A DNA stretch of 64,000 bases from Parahaliea mediterranea (GTDB lineage Bacteria > Pseudomonadota > Gammaproteobacteria > Pseudomonadales > Halieaceae): assembly GCF_003402235.1 (NCBI RefSeq), contig NZ_QEWO01000001.1:124001-188000 (forward strand), read 5' to 3'. A model generated the notes under the pieces. That model did not search any database. It was not told the origin of the DNA and saw only the letters and a program-made list of their open reading frames with translations. Positions 7,001-16,961 of the stretch are shown one piece after another; the stretch's first letter is position 1; every line of letters starts with the position of its first letter. The position numbers and the translations under genes were made by a program.

Positions 7001-8704
7001 TCAGTGCTGCGCCAGGTAGGCATCCCGGATGGCTTTTTTCAGCACTTTGCCGGTGGCGTTCTTGGGCAGCTCGTCGCTGTTGATCAGGATGCGCGCGGGC
7101 ACCTTGAAGGCCGCCAGGTGCTCGCCCAGGTAAGCGCGCAGCTCGTCCTCGGTGGCGCTGTCTTCGCCAAGGTACACGCTGGCCATCAGCTCCTCGCCCC
7201 AGCGCTCGTGGGGCACGCCGAACACAGTGGCCTCGTGCACGGCGGGGTGGGTCAGCAGCACGCCTTCTACCTCCACCGGGTAAATGTTCTCGCCGCCGCG
7301 AATCACCATGTCCTTGACCCGGTCCACCACGTATAAAAAGCCCAGGTCGTCCACGTAGCCCACATCGCCGGTGGCCACCCAGCCGTCGATGAAGGTGGCG
7401 GCGCTGGCCTCGGGCAGGTTCCAGTAGCGCTGCACGTTGGTGGGACTGCGCAGGTACAGCTCGCCGGTTTCGCCAGCGGGCAGGGCCTGGCCGTTTTCAT
7501 TCACGGTGCGCACTTCCACGATGGGCGACAGGTTGCCGGCGGCGTTGGGGCGCAGGCGGAAGGCGGCGCCGGTGCAACTGGAGCCGGTGGCGTTGGTTTC
7601 GGTCATGCCATAGCCGGTGCCGGGGTAGGCATCGGGCAGCTTGCTGTAGATCAGGTCGGTCAGGTGGGGCGGGCAGGCGGTGCCGCCGGCGCCCAGGGCA
7701 AACAGGCTGCTGGTGTCAGTGCTGGCAAAATTGGGGTGTTCCAGCAGGGCCATGGTCATGGTGGGCACGCCGGTGAACACCGTAATGCGCTCGGATTCGA
7801 TAATCTCCAGCGCCCGGGCCGGGTCCCACTTGTACATGATGCTAGTCTTGCGGCCGCCGCGCAGGTTGCCAAGGAACACGGCATAGCAGCCAGAGACGTG
7901 GAACAGGGGCACTGCCAGCAGGGTGGCGGAATCAAAGCCCGAACCCAGCATCTTCTCGATGGTGGGCATATTGGCCATGGCCGATTGGGCGGCATGGAAT
8001 TCAAAGTTATACAGTGCCTGCGACACGGCAAAGTGGGTGGAGGCAGCCCCCTTGGGTTTGCCGGTGGTGCCGGAGGTATACATGATGATGGCGAGGTCGC
8101 CGGGGCTGATCTCCACATCCGGCAGCTTGGCCGGTTGCTGCTGGCTGGCGGCCCAGGGCTCTACCCATTCATCGCCGGCGTCGTCATCGCGCACAAGAAT
8201 GGCCTTGCAGCCCAGTTCGGGCAGGGCATCGCGCACCAGCGCCAGGCGCTGGGTGTCGCACACCACAATGCGCGCGCCGGAGTCCTGCAGGCCGTAGCAG
8301 AGCTCCTCTGTTTTGCCCCAGCTGTTCAGGGGCACCACAATGGCGCCAATGGACACGGCGGCCACAAAGGCCATCATCCACTCGGGGTAGTTGCGCATGG
8401 CAATGGCCACGCGGTCGCCGCGCTCTATCCCGTGGTGGTTGGCCAGGTGGCTGGCCATGCGGTCGGCGGCGTCAAAAAAGGCGTCGAAGGTCACGCGCTC
8501 GCCTTCGTAGGTCACACAGATCTTGTCGCCGTGGGCGCGGCCTGTGTCGATGGCGTCACGCAGGGTGATGGGCGCCTGCTTGTAACAGCGCAGCTCAACG
8601 CCGTCGATGGTGCGCCGGTCCAGTTCCCAGGGGGCGCTGGGGCCGGTGAGTTGCTGACGCGCGGTATCCATCGCGCTCACCAGTGCCGTCAGTTCTGTGC
8701 TCAT
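7001..8704 (-). CDS. AMP-dependent class I acyl-CoA synthetase/ligase
   Basis: 567 residues of the ANL superfamily: ATP loop IIMYTSGTTGKPKGA, adenylate motif GYGMTETNATGS, hinge ATGDVGYVDDLGFLYVVDR, and the C-terminal catalytic Lys in LPKNATGKVLKK. It activates a carboxylic acid to acyl-AMP and then acyl-CoA in the cytoplasm. The ATG at 8704 is preferred over one ten codons upstream because CAGGAG precedes it. It converges on the P450 cluster and probably feeds its acid products, or fatty or aryl acids, into CoA-dependent degradation. The chain length preference is unknown. Confidence 0.9.
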   Translation of the reverse strand: MSTELTALVSAMDTARQQLTGPSAPWELDRRTIDGVELRCYKQAPITLRDAIDTGRAHGDKICVTYEGERVTFDAFFDAADRMASHLANHHGIERGDRVAIAMRNYPEWMMAFVAAVSIGAIVVPLNSWGKTEELCYGLQDSGARIVVCDTQRLALVRDALPELGCKAILVRDDDAGDEWVEPWAASQQQPAKLPDVEISPGDLAIIMYTSGTTGKPKGAASTHFAVSQALYNFEFHAAQSAMANMPTIEKMLGSGFDSATLLAVPLFHVSGCYAVFLGNLRGGRKTSIMYKWDPARALEIIESERITVFTGVPTMTMALLEHPNFASTDTSSLFALGAGGTACPPHLTDLIYSKLPDAYPGTGYGMTETNATGSSCTGAAFRLRPNAAGNLSPIVEVRTVNENGQALPAGETGELYLRSPTNVQRYWNLPEASAATFIDGWVATGDVGYVDDLGFLYVVDRVKDMVIRGGENIYPVEVEGVLLTHPAVHEATVFGVPHERWGEELMASVYLGEDSATEDELRAYLGEHLAAFKVPARILINSDELPKNATGKVLKKAIRDAYLAQH

Positions 8705-9112
8705 GTCTGCTCCTGTGCTGCGGGTGCGGCGCATTGCCCGGGGCCGGGAGCGATCCCGCAGGGGTGGGCGCAGCGCTTGTTATCAAACCCGGCATCATAC
8801 TAGGGCGGCCGGTTGCCTGCACCGCCCGGCACAGTGATTTGCACCGCCTGTTGACCTATTTGTACCGGGCGGGGCGGTGCGACGCCTGGCATCCATAAAA
8901 CTGCGCGGTTCTGTCTATTGCACGCTGACGTTGCCGGTGGTTGGGCGCCTGTTGCGGACTGGGTTTGCGCACTGATTTGCACACTGGTCCGCACACCCGG
9001 CCGCGCACCGGGCCGCGATTGCCCCGCCCGGGGCAAACAGGTACATTAGCGCGCTTCAACGCTCGTACCCCTGCGCCCGTTGCAGCGGCGAGCCCATCGC
9101 AAGGAACCTGTT
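8705..9112. other. 408-bp intergenic region between divergent acyl-CoA ligase and yajC
   Basis: No gene seen. It holds an imperfect inverted repeat (GCACCGCCCGGCAC at 8819-8832 against GTACCGGGCGGGGCGGTGC at 8862-8880). It also holds a 10-bp direct repeat TGATTTGCAC at 8835-8844 and 8973-8982. The region must carry the promoters of both flanking genes, but no convincing -35/-10 pair was found. Confidence 0.5.
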
Positions 9113-9448
9113 ATGAGTCTGTTTATCGCCAGCGCCCACGCCCAGGCCGGCGCCGCCCCCGCACCGGGTGGTGAAATTTTCCAGATTGTCTTTCTGGTGG
9201 GCATTTTCGCCCTGTTCTACTTCATCGCCATTCGCCCCCAGCGCAAGCGCCAGAAGGAGCATGCCCAGATGGTGGCGGCCCTGGCCAAGGGCGACGAGGT
9301 GGTCACCAGCTCCGGCATTCTCGGGCGCATCAGCGCGCTGGACGAAAACTACATTGTGCTCACCGTGGCCGACAAGGTGGACATGAAGTTCCAGCGGGTT
9401 CACGTGCACGCGGTGCTGCCCAAGGGCACCCTGAAGTCCATCGGCTGA
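9113..9448 (+). CDS. yajC: YajC, Sec translocase accessory protein
   Basis: 111 residues: short N-terminus, one membrane helix (IFQIVFLVGIFALFYFIAI), then the family signature RPQRKRQKEHAQM and the cytoplasmic part GDEVVTSSGILGRI. It associates with SecDF-YidC at the inner membrane. ATG 9113 has AAGGAA upstream. The usual neighbours tgt, secD and secF are absent here: the gene stands alone before a PLP enzyme. It may be the only copy displaced or a second copy. Confidence 0.92.
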   Translation: MSLFIASAHAQAGAAPAPGGEIFQIVFLVGIFALFYFIAIRPQRKRQKEHAQMVAALAKGDEVVTSSGILGRISALDENYIVLTVADKVDMKFQRVHVHAVLPKGTLKSIG

Positions 9449-9486
9449 AGGCCCGGCGCGGCTCACTCGGGCCACCGCCAACGCTG

Positions 9487-10488
9487 ATGTCGCCAGCTGC
9501 CTCCCTCAGCTATCCGCGCCGGGTCGACCTGGCCCGCACGCCCACCCCCCTGCAATACCTGCCCCGGGCGAGTGCCGCCTGGGGAAAGGGGCTGCGCTTG
9601 TGGGTCAAGCGTGACGACCTGACCGGCAATCTGCTGTCTGGCAACAAGGTGCGCAAGCTGGAGTTCATCCTGGCCCACGCCCTGGAGACGGGTTGCGACA
9701 CGCTGGTTACCTGCGGCGGCCTGCAGAGCAACCACTGCCGGGCCACCGCCTTTGTGGCCGCCCAGGCCGGGCTCAAGGCCCACCTGGTGCTGCGCGGCGA
9801 GCGGCCTGCAAGGGCCGAGGGCAATTATTTTCTCGACCTGCTGGCCGGGGCCGAGGTCGATATTCACCTGCCCAAGCGCTACACGCGCGAACTGCCCGCG
9901 CTGCTGGAGCAGGTGCGGGCCGACTACGCCGCCCGCGGCCACAAGGCCCTGGTGATTCCCACCGGGGGCAGCGATGGCCTTGGCCTGTGGGGTTATATCG
10001 CCGCCGCCGAAGAGCTGGCCGGCGACCTGCAGGCCGCCGGCATCGAGCGCGCCCATTTGGTGTGCGCCAGCGGCTCTGGCGGCACCCAGGCCGGGCTGAC
10101 CCTCGGGGCGGCGTTGCACCACCTGCCGCTGACGGTGTGGGGTGTCAATGTCTGCGACGACGAGCAGTACTTTGTCGACAAGGTGGCCGCCGATGTGGCC
10201 GACTGGCGCCAGCGCTATCCCAGCCAGCCCGAAGCCGAGGTAACGGCGCGGGTGCTGGATGGCTACGTGGGCAGCGGCTACGGCCAGGCCGGGCCGGAAA
10301 TTTTCACCCTCATCCGCGACCTGGCCCGCATGGAAGGCCTGGTGCTGGACCCTGTCTACACCGGCAAGGCCTTCTACGGACTGCTGCGCGAATTGGAACA
10401 GGGCCGCTTTGCCGACTGCCGGGATATTGTGTTTGTTCACACTGGCGGAATTTTCGGCCTGCTGGCCCAGACCGACTCCTGCCTGTAG
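9487..10488 (+). CDS. dcyD: PLP-dependent D-cysteine desulfhydrase / ACC deaminase family enzyme
   Basis: 333 residues of the beta-family PLP enzymes. The KRDDLTGNLLSGNKVRKLEF segment has the Schiff-base Lys54, CGGLQSNHCRATA binds substrate, and the Gly-rich phosphate loop SGSGGTQAGL follows. D-cysteine desulfhydrases convert D-Cys to pyruvate, H2S and ammonia; ACC deaminases share the fold. Residue-level distinction is not attempted, so the symbol is tentative. It lies 38 bp after yajC and 45 bp before an AGCS amino-acid symporter, so uptake and deamination of a small amino acid could be linked. Confidence 0.85.
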   Translation: MSPAASLSYPRRVDLARTPTPLQYLPRASAAWGKGLRLWVKRDDLTGNLLSGNKVRKLEFILAHALETGCDTLVTCGGLQSNHCRATAFVAAQAGLKAHLVLRGERPARAEGNYFLDLLAGAEVDIHLPKRYTRELPALLEQVRADYAARGHKALVIPTGGSDGLGLWGYIAAAEELAGDLQAAGIERAHLVCASGSGGTQAGLTLGAALHHLPLTVWGVNVCDDEQYFVDKVAADVADWRQRYPSQPEAEVTARVLDGYVGSGYGQAGPEIFTLIRDLARMEGLVLDPVYTGKAFYGLLRELEQGRFADCRDIVFVHTGGIFGLLAQTDSCL

Positions 10489-10533
10489 GCGCTCTCTGCT
10501 AGACTGCGCCCAGAATAAAACGACGAGGGCGCC

Positions 10534-11865
10534 ATGACAGAAATCATCCAAGCGATAAATGCCTTTGCCTGGGGGCCAGTGATGCTGTTGCTGCTGCTGG
10601 GCACCGGCATTTATCTCAGCATCGGCCTGCGCTTTGCCACGGTGCGGCGCATACCGACGGCACTGGGGCTGTTGCTGCGGGGGCGCAAGGGGCAGGGCGA
10701 AGGGGACATCTCGCCCTTTGCGGCGCTGATGACCTCTCTGTCGGCCACCATCGGCACCGGCAACATCGCCGGGGTGGCCACCGCCATCGCCCTCGGCGGG
10801 CCCGGGGCCCTGCTGTGGATGTGGATCACCGCCCTGGTGGGCATGGCCACCAAGTACGCCGAGGCCGTTTGCGCCGTGCGCTTTCGCGAAACCGACAGCG
10901 ACGGCAATTACAGCGGTGGCCCCATGTATTACATTCGCAACGGGCTGCACAAACGCTGGCACTGGCTGGGTTATGCCTTCGCCATTTTCGGCAGCCTGGC
11001 GGGCTTTGGCATTGCCAACACGGTCCAGTCCAATTCGGTGTCGGAAATTCTCAGCGACTCCTTTGCCATACCGCCACTGGCCACCGGCCTGGTGCTAATG
11101 GTGCTGGTGGGTGCGGTGGTGCTGGGTGGCATTCGCCGTATTTCCACCGTGGCCAGCTGGCTGGTGCCCTTCATGGCCCTCAGCTACATTCTGATGAGCG
11201 TCATTGTTTTGGTCACCCATCTGGAATATATCCCCCATGCGGTTTCCGTCATTGTCGACAGCGCTTTTAACGGCAGCGCCGCCGCCGGTGGCTTTGCCGG
11301 CGCCACGGTGATGGCCGCACTGCGCTTTGGCGTGGCCCGGGGCATCTTCTCCAACGAGGCCGGCCTTGGCAGCGCGCCTATTGCCCACGCCGCCGCGCGC
11401 ACCAACGAGCCGGTGGAGCAGGGCATGATCGCCATGCTCGGCACCTTTATTGACACCCTGATCGTGTGCACCATGACTGGCCTGGTGATTGTGATTATGG
11501 ACGTGCTGCCCAGCGGTGAAAGCGGCGCGGTGCTCACTTCCATGGCCTTTGCTGGCGCCTTCCCGGGCGGTGAGTACATCGTCACCATTGGCCTGTGCCT
11601 GTTTGCCTTTACCACCATGATCGGTTGGTCCTTCTACGGCGAGCGCTGCGTGGTTTACCTGGCGGGTACCCGCGGCATTTTGCCATTCCGACTGGCCTGG
11701 GTGGTGGCGATTCCGGTGGGAACGGTTATACAGTTGGATCTGGTGTGGCTGATTGCCGACACCCTCAACGCCTTCATGGCCATCCCCAACCTGATTGCCC
11801 TGCTGTTGCTGTCGCCACTGGTGTTCAGGCTCAGCCGGGAGTACTTCAACCGGGGGCGAGATTGA
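10534..11865 (+). CDS. AGCS-family sodium:alanine/glycine symporter
   Basis: 443 residues with about ten hydrophobic segments. Signatures of the alanine-glycine cation symporter family include SATIGTGNIAGVATAIALGG, GGPMYYIRNGL and FSNEAGLGSAPIAHAAA. It imports small neutral amino acids with Na+ across the inner membrane. ATG 10534 follows a CGAGGG site, 45 bp after the PLP enzyme. Pairing with that enzyme suggests D- or L-amino-acid scavenging. Confidence 0.92.
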   Translation: MTEIIQAINAFAWGPVMLLLLLGTGIYLSIGLRFATVRRIPTALGLLLRGRKGQGEGDISPFAALMTSLSATIGTGNIAGVATAIALGGPGALLWMWITALVGMATKYAEAVCAVRFRETDSDGNYSGGPMYYIRNGLHKRWHWLGYAFAIFGSLAGFGIANTVQSNSVSEILSDSFAIPPLATGLVLMVLVGAVVLGGIRRISTVASWLVPFMALSYILMSVIVLVTHLEYIPHAVSVIVDSAFNGSAAAGGFAGATVMAALRFGVARGIFSNEAGLGSAPIAHAAARTNEPVEQGMIAMLGTFIDTLIVCTMTGLVIVIMDVLPSGESGAVLTSMAFAGAFPGGEYIVTIGLCLFAFTTMIGWSFYGERCVVYLAGTRGILPFRLAWVVAIPVGTVIQLDLVWLIADTLNAFMAIPNLIALLLLSPLVFRLSREYFNRGRD

Positions 11866-11880
11866 GCCTGGCGCGGCGCT

Positions 11881-11924
11881 AGAGCGTTAACAGAGCGGTA
11901 ACAAAGCGACAACCGCGCGATAGC
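11881..11924. repeat. 11-bp direct repeats upstream of the CoA-transferase gene
   Basis: Units AGAGCGTTAAC, AGAGCGGTAAC and AAAGCGACAAC (11881-11913) are contiguous, with a degenerate fourth unit CGCGCGATAGC to 11924. The 11-bp period is about one helical turn, so the copies would lie on one DNA face. Confidence 0.6.
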
Positions 11925-11982
11925 AGAACAGCGCGGGAACAAGACGGTAACCGGGGGATCAGACTGTCCAGGGAGGGTAGCC

Positions 11983-14190
11983 GTGTCCGAGACCGAGCAA
12001 AAAGCAACGACAAACACCGCCGCAAGCAGTGCCCCAGCCACAAGCGCGCCGGCAAGCGTGCTGACGGATTCGGTTGAGGCGTGCGTGGATCGCGCGCTGG
12101 AGCGTGTAGGCCCCCACCTGGTTGTGGCAGTGCCGCTGGGGCTGGGCAAGCCGGTGCAGCTGGTCAACGCTTTTTATCGACGGGCCGCTGCCAACCCCGA
12201 TATCAGCCTGCACATTCTCACCGCCCTGTCGCTGGAGCGCCCGCCGGTGCCGCCGGGGCTGGCCGGGCGCCTGGCCGGGCCGGTGATCGAGCGCATCTAC
12301 GACGATTACGAAGAGCTGGCCTACATGGCGCCCCTGCGCGCTGGTGAATTGCCCGCCAATATCCGCGTGAGTGAGTTTTACTTCCGCGCCGGGGCCATGA
12401 AGCAGGTGGCGGATGCCCAGCGCCACTATATCTCCAGCAACTACACCCACGTGGCCCGCGACCTGGTGGGCCACGGAGTCAACGTGATCGCGCAACTGGT
12501 GGCGCGCCAGGGTGATGCGATCAGCCTGTCCTGCAACCCGGACCTGACTCGGCACATGGCCGAGCTGCTGGCGCAGGCCGGGCGACCCTGCCTGCGCATT
12601 GGCCAGGTGCATGCCGAGCTGCCCTTTATGGGGGGCGATGCCCGGGTGGCGCCGGGCTTCTTCGATCTGCTGGTGAGCGGCCCCGGCTGCGAGCGGCGCC
12701 TGTTCAGCGCACCCAATGGCCAGGTGCCGCTGGCGGATTACGCCGCCGCCTTTCATGCCAGCAGCCTGATTGCCGACAAAGGCACCCTGCAAATCGGCAT
12801 TGGCGCCCTGGGGGATGCGGTGGCCCAGGCCTGCCTGCTGCGCCAGCGTCAGAACGCTACCTACCGCGAGATACTGGCCGGCCTGGAGACGGTGGCAAGT
12901 CCGGTGGAACAACACTGCGGCCCCTTTGATGGCGGCTTGTATGTGTCCACCGAAATGTTCGTTAGCGGCATGCTGGCCCTGGTGGAGGCCGGCATCGTCA
13001 AGCGCCGGGTTTACGACGACCTGGTGCTGCAGGAAGGCCTGAACGCCGGCGCCATCGGTGAGACTATCGACGAAGCACTGTTGCTGTGGCTGCGCCGGTG
13101 CGATGCACTGCCGGCGCGCCTTGGCGAAAGTGAGCTGGCCTGGCTGGCCCACTGGGGCATTGTGGATGACACCGTGGCACTGGCCGATGGCGAGCTGATC
13201 TGCGCCGGTGAAGGCCTGGCTAACGACATCGACCAGCCCGCCGTGCGACAGGCCCTGCTGGCTGCCACTAGCGGGCGCCCCCTGCGCCACGGCAAGCTGT
13301 TGCACGCGGGCTTTTTTCTCGGGCCCAGGGATTTTTACCGGCGCCTGCGGGAACTGGACCCGGCGGTGGCCGATACCCTGTGCATGACCTGGGTTGAGCG
13401 CACCAATCAATTGCTGGAAGACGTGCCCTTGTACAGCGCACAGCGCCGCCACGCCCGCTTCATCAACACCGGGATGATGGCGACCCTGTCCGGCGCGGTG
13501 GTGTCCGACGCCCTGGAGGACGGCACGGTTATCAGCGGGGTAGGGGGGCAGTACAACTTTGTCGCCATGGCCCACGACCTGCCCGACGCCCGCTCCATAC
13601 TCTGTATTCGCAGCACCCGGCGCGACGGCCGCAAGGTGCATTCCAATATCGTGCCCCACTATGGCCACGTCACCATTCCGCGCCATTTGCGGGACATCGT
13701 CGTTACCGAGTACGGCATTGCCGATTTGCGCGGCCAGGACGACAGCGAGGTGATGAAACGCCTGATCAATGTGGCCGATTCGCGCTTTCAGGAGGACTTG
13801 CTAAAAGCGGCCGTGGCCAGCGGCAAGGTGGAGGCCGACTATCGCATTCCGGCGGCCTGTCGCGACAACACCCCCAGGCGGCTGGCGGCGGCACTGGCGC
13901 CGTATCAAAAGCAGGGCTGCCTGTCGGACTATCCCTTTGGCTCAGACCTCACCCGCATCGAGCAGGGGCTGGCGGACTGCCTGAAAACCCTGGATGGCCT
14001 GCGCCGGCAGCCGCGCCAGTGGCTGGGCCTGCTGGGGCGGGCGTTGCGCCACCGGCCACCGGCGGCGGCTGGTGACTACCTGGCGCGATTGCAGCTGGTG
14101 CCGCCGGCCAATGTGGGCGAGCGACTGCTGGGGCGGGTGCTGTCCAGCCTGCTGGAGGAGCGCGGCTGGTTACAGGATGCGCAGCAATAA
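11983..14190 (+). CDS. Acetyl-CoA hydrolase/CoA-transferase family protein, long form
   Basis: 735 residues, GTG start with GGGAGG upstream. Family I CoA-transferase features are present: FDGGLYVSTEMFVSGM in the centre, then TVISGVGGQYNFVAMA and ITEYGIADLRGQ-type text (here VVTEYGIADLRGQ) in the C-terminal domain. It would exchange CoA between acetate- or butyrate-type acids or hydrolyse acetyl-CoA. Most family members are about 430-550 residues; the extra length here lies mainly in the central region (about 330-470) and the C-terminal tail. It overlaps the next reading frame by the stop TAA, so translation may be coupled. Confidence 0.85.
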   Translation: MSETEQKATTNTAASSAPATSAPASVLTDSVEACVDRALERVGPHLVVAVPLGLGKPVQLVNAFYRRAAANPDISLHILTALSLERPPVPPGLAGRLAGPVIERIYDDYEELAYMAPLRAGELPANIRVSEFYFRAGAMKQVADAQRHYISSNYTHVARDLVGHGVNVIAQLVARQGDAISLSCNPDLTRHMAELLAQAGRPCLRIGQVHAELPFMGGDARVAPGFFDLLVSGPGCERRLFSAPNGQVPLADYAAAFHASSLIADKGTLQIGIGALGDAVAQACLLRQRQNATYREILAGLETVASPVEQHCGPFDGGLYVSTEMFVSGMLALVEAGIVKRRVYDDLVLQEGLNAGAIGETIDEALLLWLRRCDALPARLGESELAWLAHWGIVDDTVALADGELICAGEGLANDIDQPAVRQALLAATSGRPLRHGKLLHAGFFLGPRDFYRRLRELDPAVADTLCMTWVERTNQLLEDVPLYSAQRRHARFINTGMMATLSGAVVSDALEDGTVISGVGGQYNFVAMAHDLPDARSILCIRSTRRDGRKVHSNIVPHYGHVTIPRHLRDIVVTEYGIADLRGQDDSEVMKRLINVADSRFQEDLLKAAVASGKVEADYRIPAACRDNTPRRLAAALAPYQKQGCLSDYPFGSDLTRIEQGLADCLKTLDGLRRQPRQWLGLLGRALRHRPPAAAGDYLARLQLVPPANVGERLLGRVLSSLLEERGWLQDAQQ

Positions 14191-14249
14191 TGCAGCCCCA
14201 ACCGGCCGCCGTCTGGTGCCGCCTGTGCGCCGGCGCTATGCTAGTGCCC

Positions 14250-15149
14250 ATGGATAAAACAAGCGACAACAAACTGGTCATCGCTATCTCCTCCCGGGCG
14301 CTGTTCGACCTGGACGCCAGCCACAAGGTGTACGAGGAGCAGGGCCTGCAGGCCTATTCCGACTACCAGGTGGTCCACGAGGATGAACCGCTGGAGCCGG
14401 GCGAGGCCTTCCCCCTGGTGCAAAAAATGCTGCGCCTGAACGAAATGCTGGGGGGTGAGGCGCAGGTGGAGGTGGTGCTGCTGTCGCGCAATAGCGCCGA
14501 CACCGGGCTGCGGGTGTTCAACTCCATCGAGCACTTTGGCCTGCCCATCAGCCGCGCTGCCTTCTGCGGTGGCGACAGCCCCTGGCGCTACATTCGCGCC
14601 TTTGGCTGCCAGCTGTTTCTGTCCAATGAGGCGGAGGACGTGCGCCACGCGCTGGATTGCGGGGTGGCGGCGGCGACTCTGGTGTCGTCCCGCGGCGGCA
14701 GCTCCGACACCGGTCAGCTGCGCTTTGCCTTTGACGGCGATGCGGTGCTGTTTTCCGACGAGGCCGAGCGCATCTACAAAACCGAGGGCCTGGAGGCCTT
14801 CACCGCCAGCGAGCAGGCGGCGGCCCACACGCCGCTGGGAGGCGGTCCCTTCAAGCCCTTCCTGGCGGCCCTGCACCGCCTGCAGCAGGCCTTTCCGCCC
14901 AGCGAGGCGCCAATTCGCACCGCCCTGGTCACTGCCCGCTCGGCGCCGGCCCACGCCCGGGTTATTCGCACCCTCCGGGCCTGGAATATCCGCATTGACG
15001 AGTCTATTTTTCTCGGTGGGCTGAATAAAACCGAGTTCCTGAGGGCCTACCAGGCGGATGTGTTCTTTGACGACCAGCAGACCCACTGCGCCTCCGCCGG
15101 CCCCCATGTGGCCACCGGGCATGTGCCGCACGGCGTCGCCAATGCCTGA
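14250..15149 (+). CDS. Cytosolic 5'-nucleotidase (NT5C1-type)
   Basis: 299 residues matching the 5'-nucleotidase family shared with vertebrate cytosolic IA/IB enzymes: LVIAISSRALFDLDASHKVY at the start, FCGGDSPWRYIRAF in the middle, and FLGGLNKTEFLRAYQADVFFDD with acidic residues near the end. It dephosphorylates nucleoside 5'-monophosphates in the cytoplasm. ATG 14250 is chosen because it matches the family N-terminus. An in-frame ATG at 14190 overlaps the upstream stop codon and would add 20 residues that look non-conserved. Confidence 0.85.
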   Translation: MDKTSDNKLVIAISSRALFDLDASHKVYEEQGLQAYSDYQVVHEDEPLEPGEAFPLVQKMLRLNEMLGGEAQVEVVLLSRNSADTGLRVFNSIEHFGLPISRAAFCGGDSPWRYIRAFGCQLFLSNEAEDVRHALDCGVAAATLVSSRGGSSDTGQLRFAFDGDAVLFSDEAERIYKTEGLEAFTASEQAAAHTPLGGGPFKPFLAALHRLQQAFPPSEAPIRTALVTARSAPAHARVIRTLRAWNIRIDESIFLGGLNKTEFLRAYQADVFFDDQQTHCASAGPHVATGHVPHGVANA

Positions 15150-15210
15150 AGTCATCCCTTATGCCTGAATCGCTAGCGCTGGCTTTGATTAACTACTATT
15201 GTGCATATAG

Positions 15211-16230
<1,020 letters not shown>

Positions 16231-16336
16231 ACCAGCCCACCCCTGCCTGCAGGTTAAGCCGCCCCTTCAGCGCGCTTGCGCCGCCTTGCGCCAGCGGCTA
16301 GATTGTCGCGCTTTATTTGCCTGCTGGAGTAAGTAC

Positions 16337-16954
16337 ATGGAACTGGCCTGCCTGGACCTGGAAGGGGTACTGGTCCCCGAAATCTGGATTGCCTTCGCCG
16401 AGAAAACCGGCATTGAGGAACTGCGCGCCACCACCCGCGACATTCCCGACTACAACGTGCTGATGCGCCAGCGCCTGGGCCTGCTGGATCAGCACGGCCT
16501 GAAGATCGATGACATCCAGCAGGTGATTGCCACCCTTGAGCCCCTGGAAGGCGCGGTGGAGTTTGTGGACTGGCTGCGGGAGCGCTTCCAGGTGATCATC
16601 CTGTCCGATACGTTTTATGAGTTCTCCCAGCCGCTGATGCGCCAGCTGGGCTGGCCGACCCTGTTCTGCCACCGGCTGATTACCGACGACAGCGGCCGGG
16701 TGGTGGACTACAAGCTGCGCCAGGAAGACCCGAAGCGCGCCTCGGTGAAGGCCCTGCACAGCCTGCACTACCGGGTGATTGCCGCCGGCGATTCCTACAA
16801 CGACACCACCATGCTGGCCGAGGCCGACGCGGGCATTCTGTTCCATGCGCCCGACAACGTGATCGCCGAGTTTCCCCAGTTTCCGGCGGTACACACCTAT
16901 GCGGACCTGAAGCAGGCCTTCATCACCGCCAGCGAGCGCGACCTCAGCCTGTAA
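16337..16954 (+). CDS. thrH: ThrH, phosphoserine phosphatase/homoserine phosphotransferase
   Basis: 205 residues, the same length as the Pseudomonas ThrH. The HAD nucleophile segment is CLDLEGVLVPEIW with Asp7 and Glu9; the Glu replacing the usual second Asp is characteristic of this family. Motif II lies in VIILSDTFYEF and motif IV in AAGDSYNDTTML. It dephosphorylates phosphoserine and can transfer phosphate to homoserine. ATG 16337 has GGAG upstream; the in-frame start at 16286 would add 17 residues absent from the family. Confidence 0.93.
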   Translation: MELACLDLEGVLVPEIWIAFAEKTGIEELRATTRDIPDYNVLMRQRLGLLDQHGLKIDDIQQVIATLEPLEGAVEFVDWLRERFQVIILSDTFYEFSQPLMRQLGWPTLFCHRLITDDSGRVVDYKLRQEDPKRASVKALHSLHYRVIAAGDSYNDTTMLAEADAGILFHAPDNVIAEFPQFPAVHTYADLKQAFITASERDLSL

Positions 16955-16961
16955 GGGCCGG

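Noticed and set aside
8819-8982. Repeats in the ligase-yajC gap as a CRISPR-like or iteron array
   Set aside because: Only two 10-bp copies 138 bp apart and one imperfect dyad; spacing irregular, so called only as a note.
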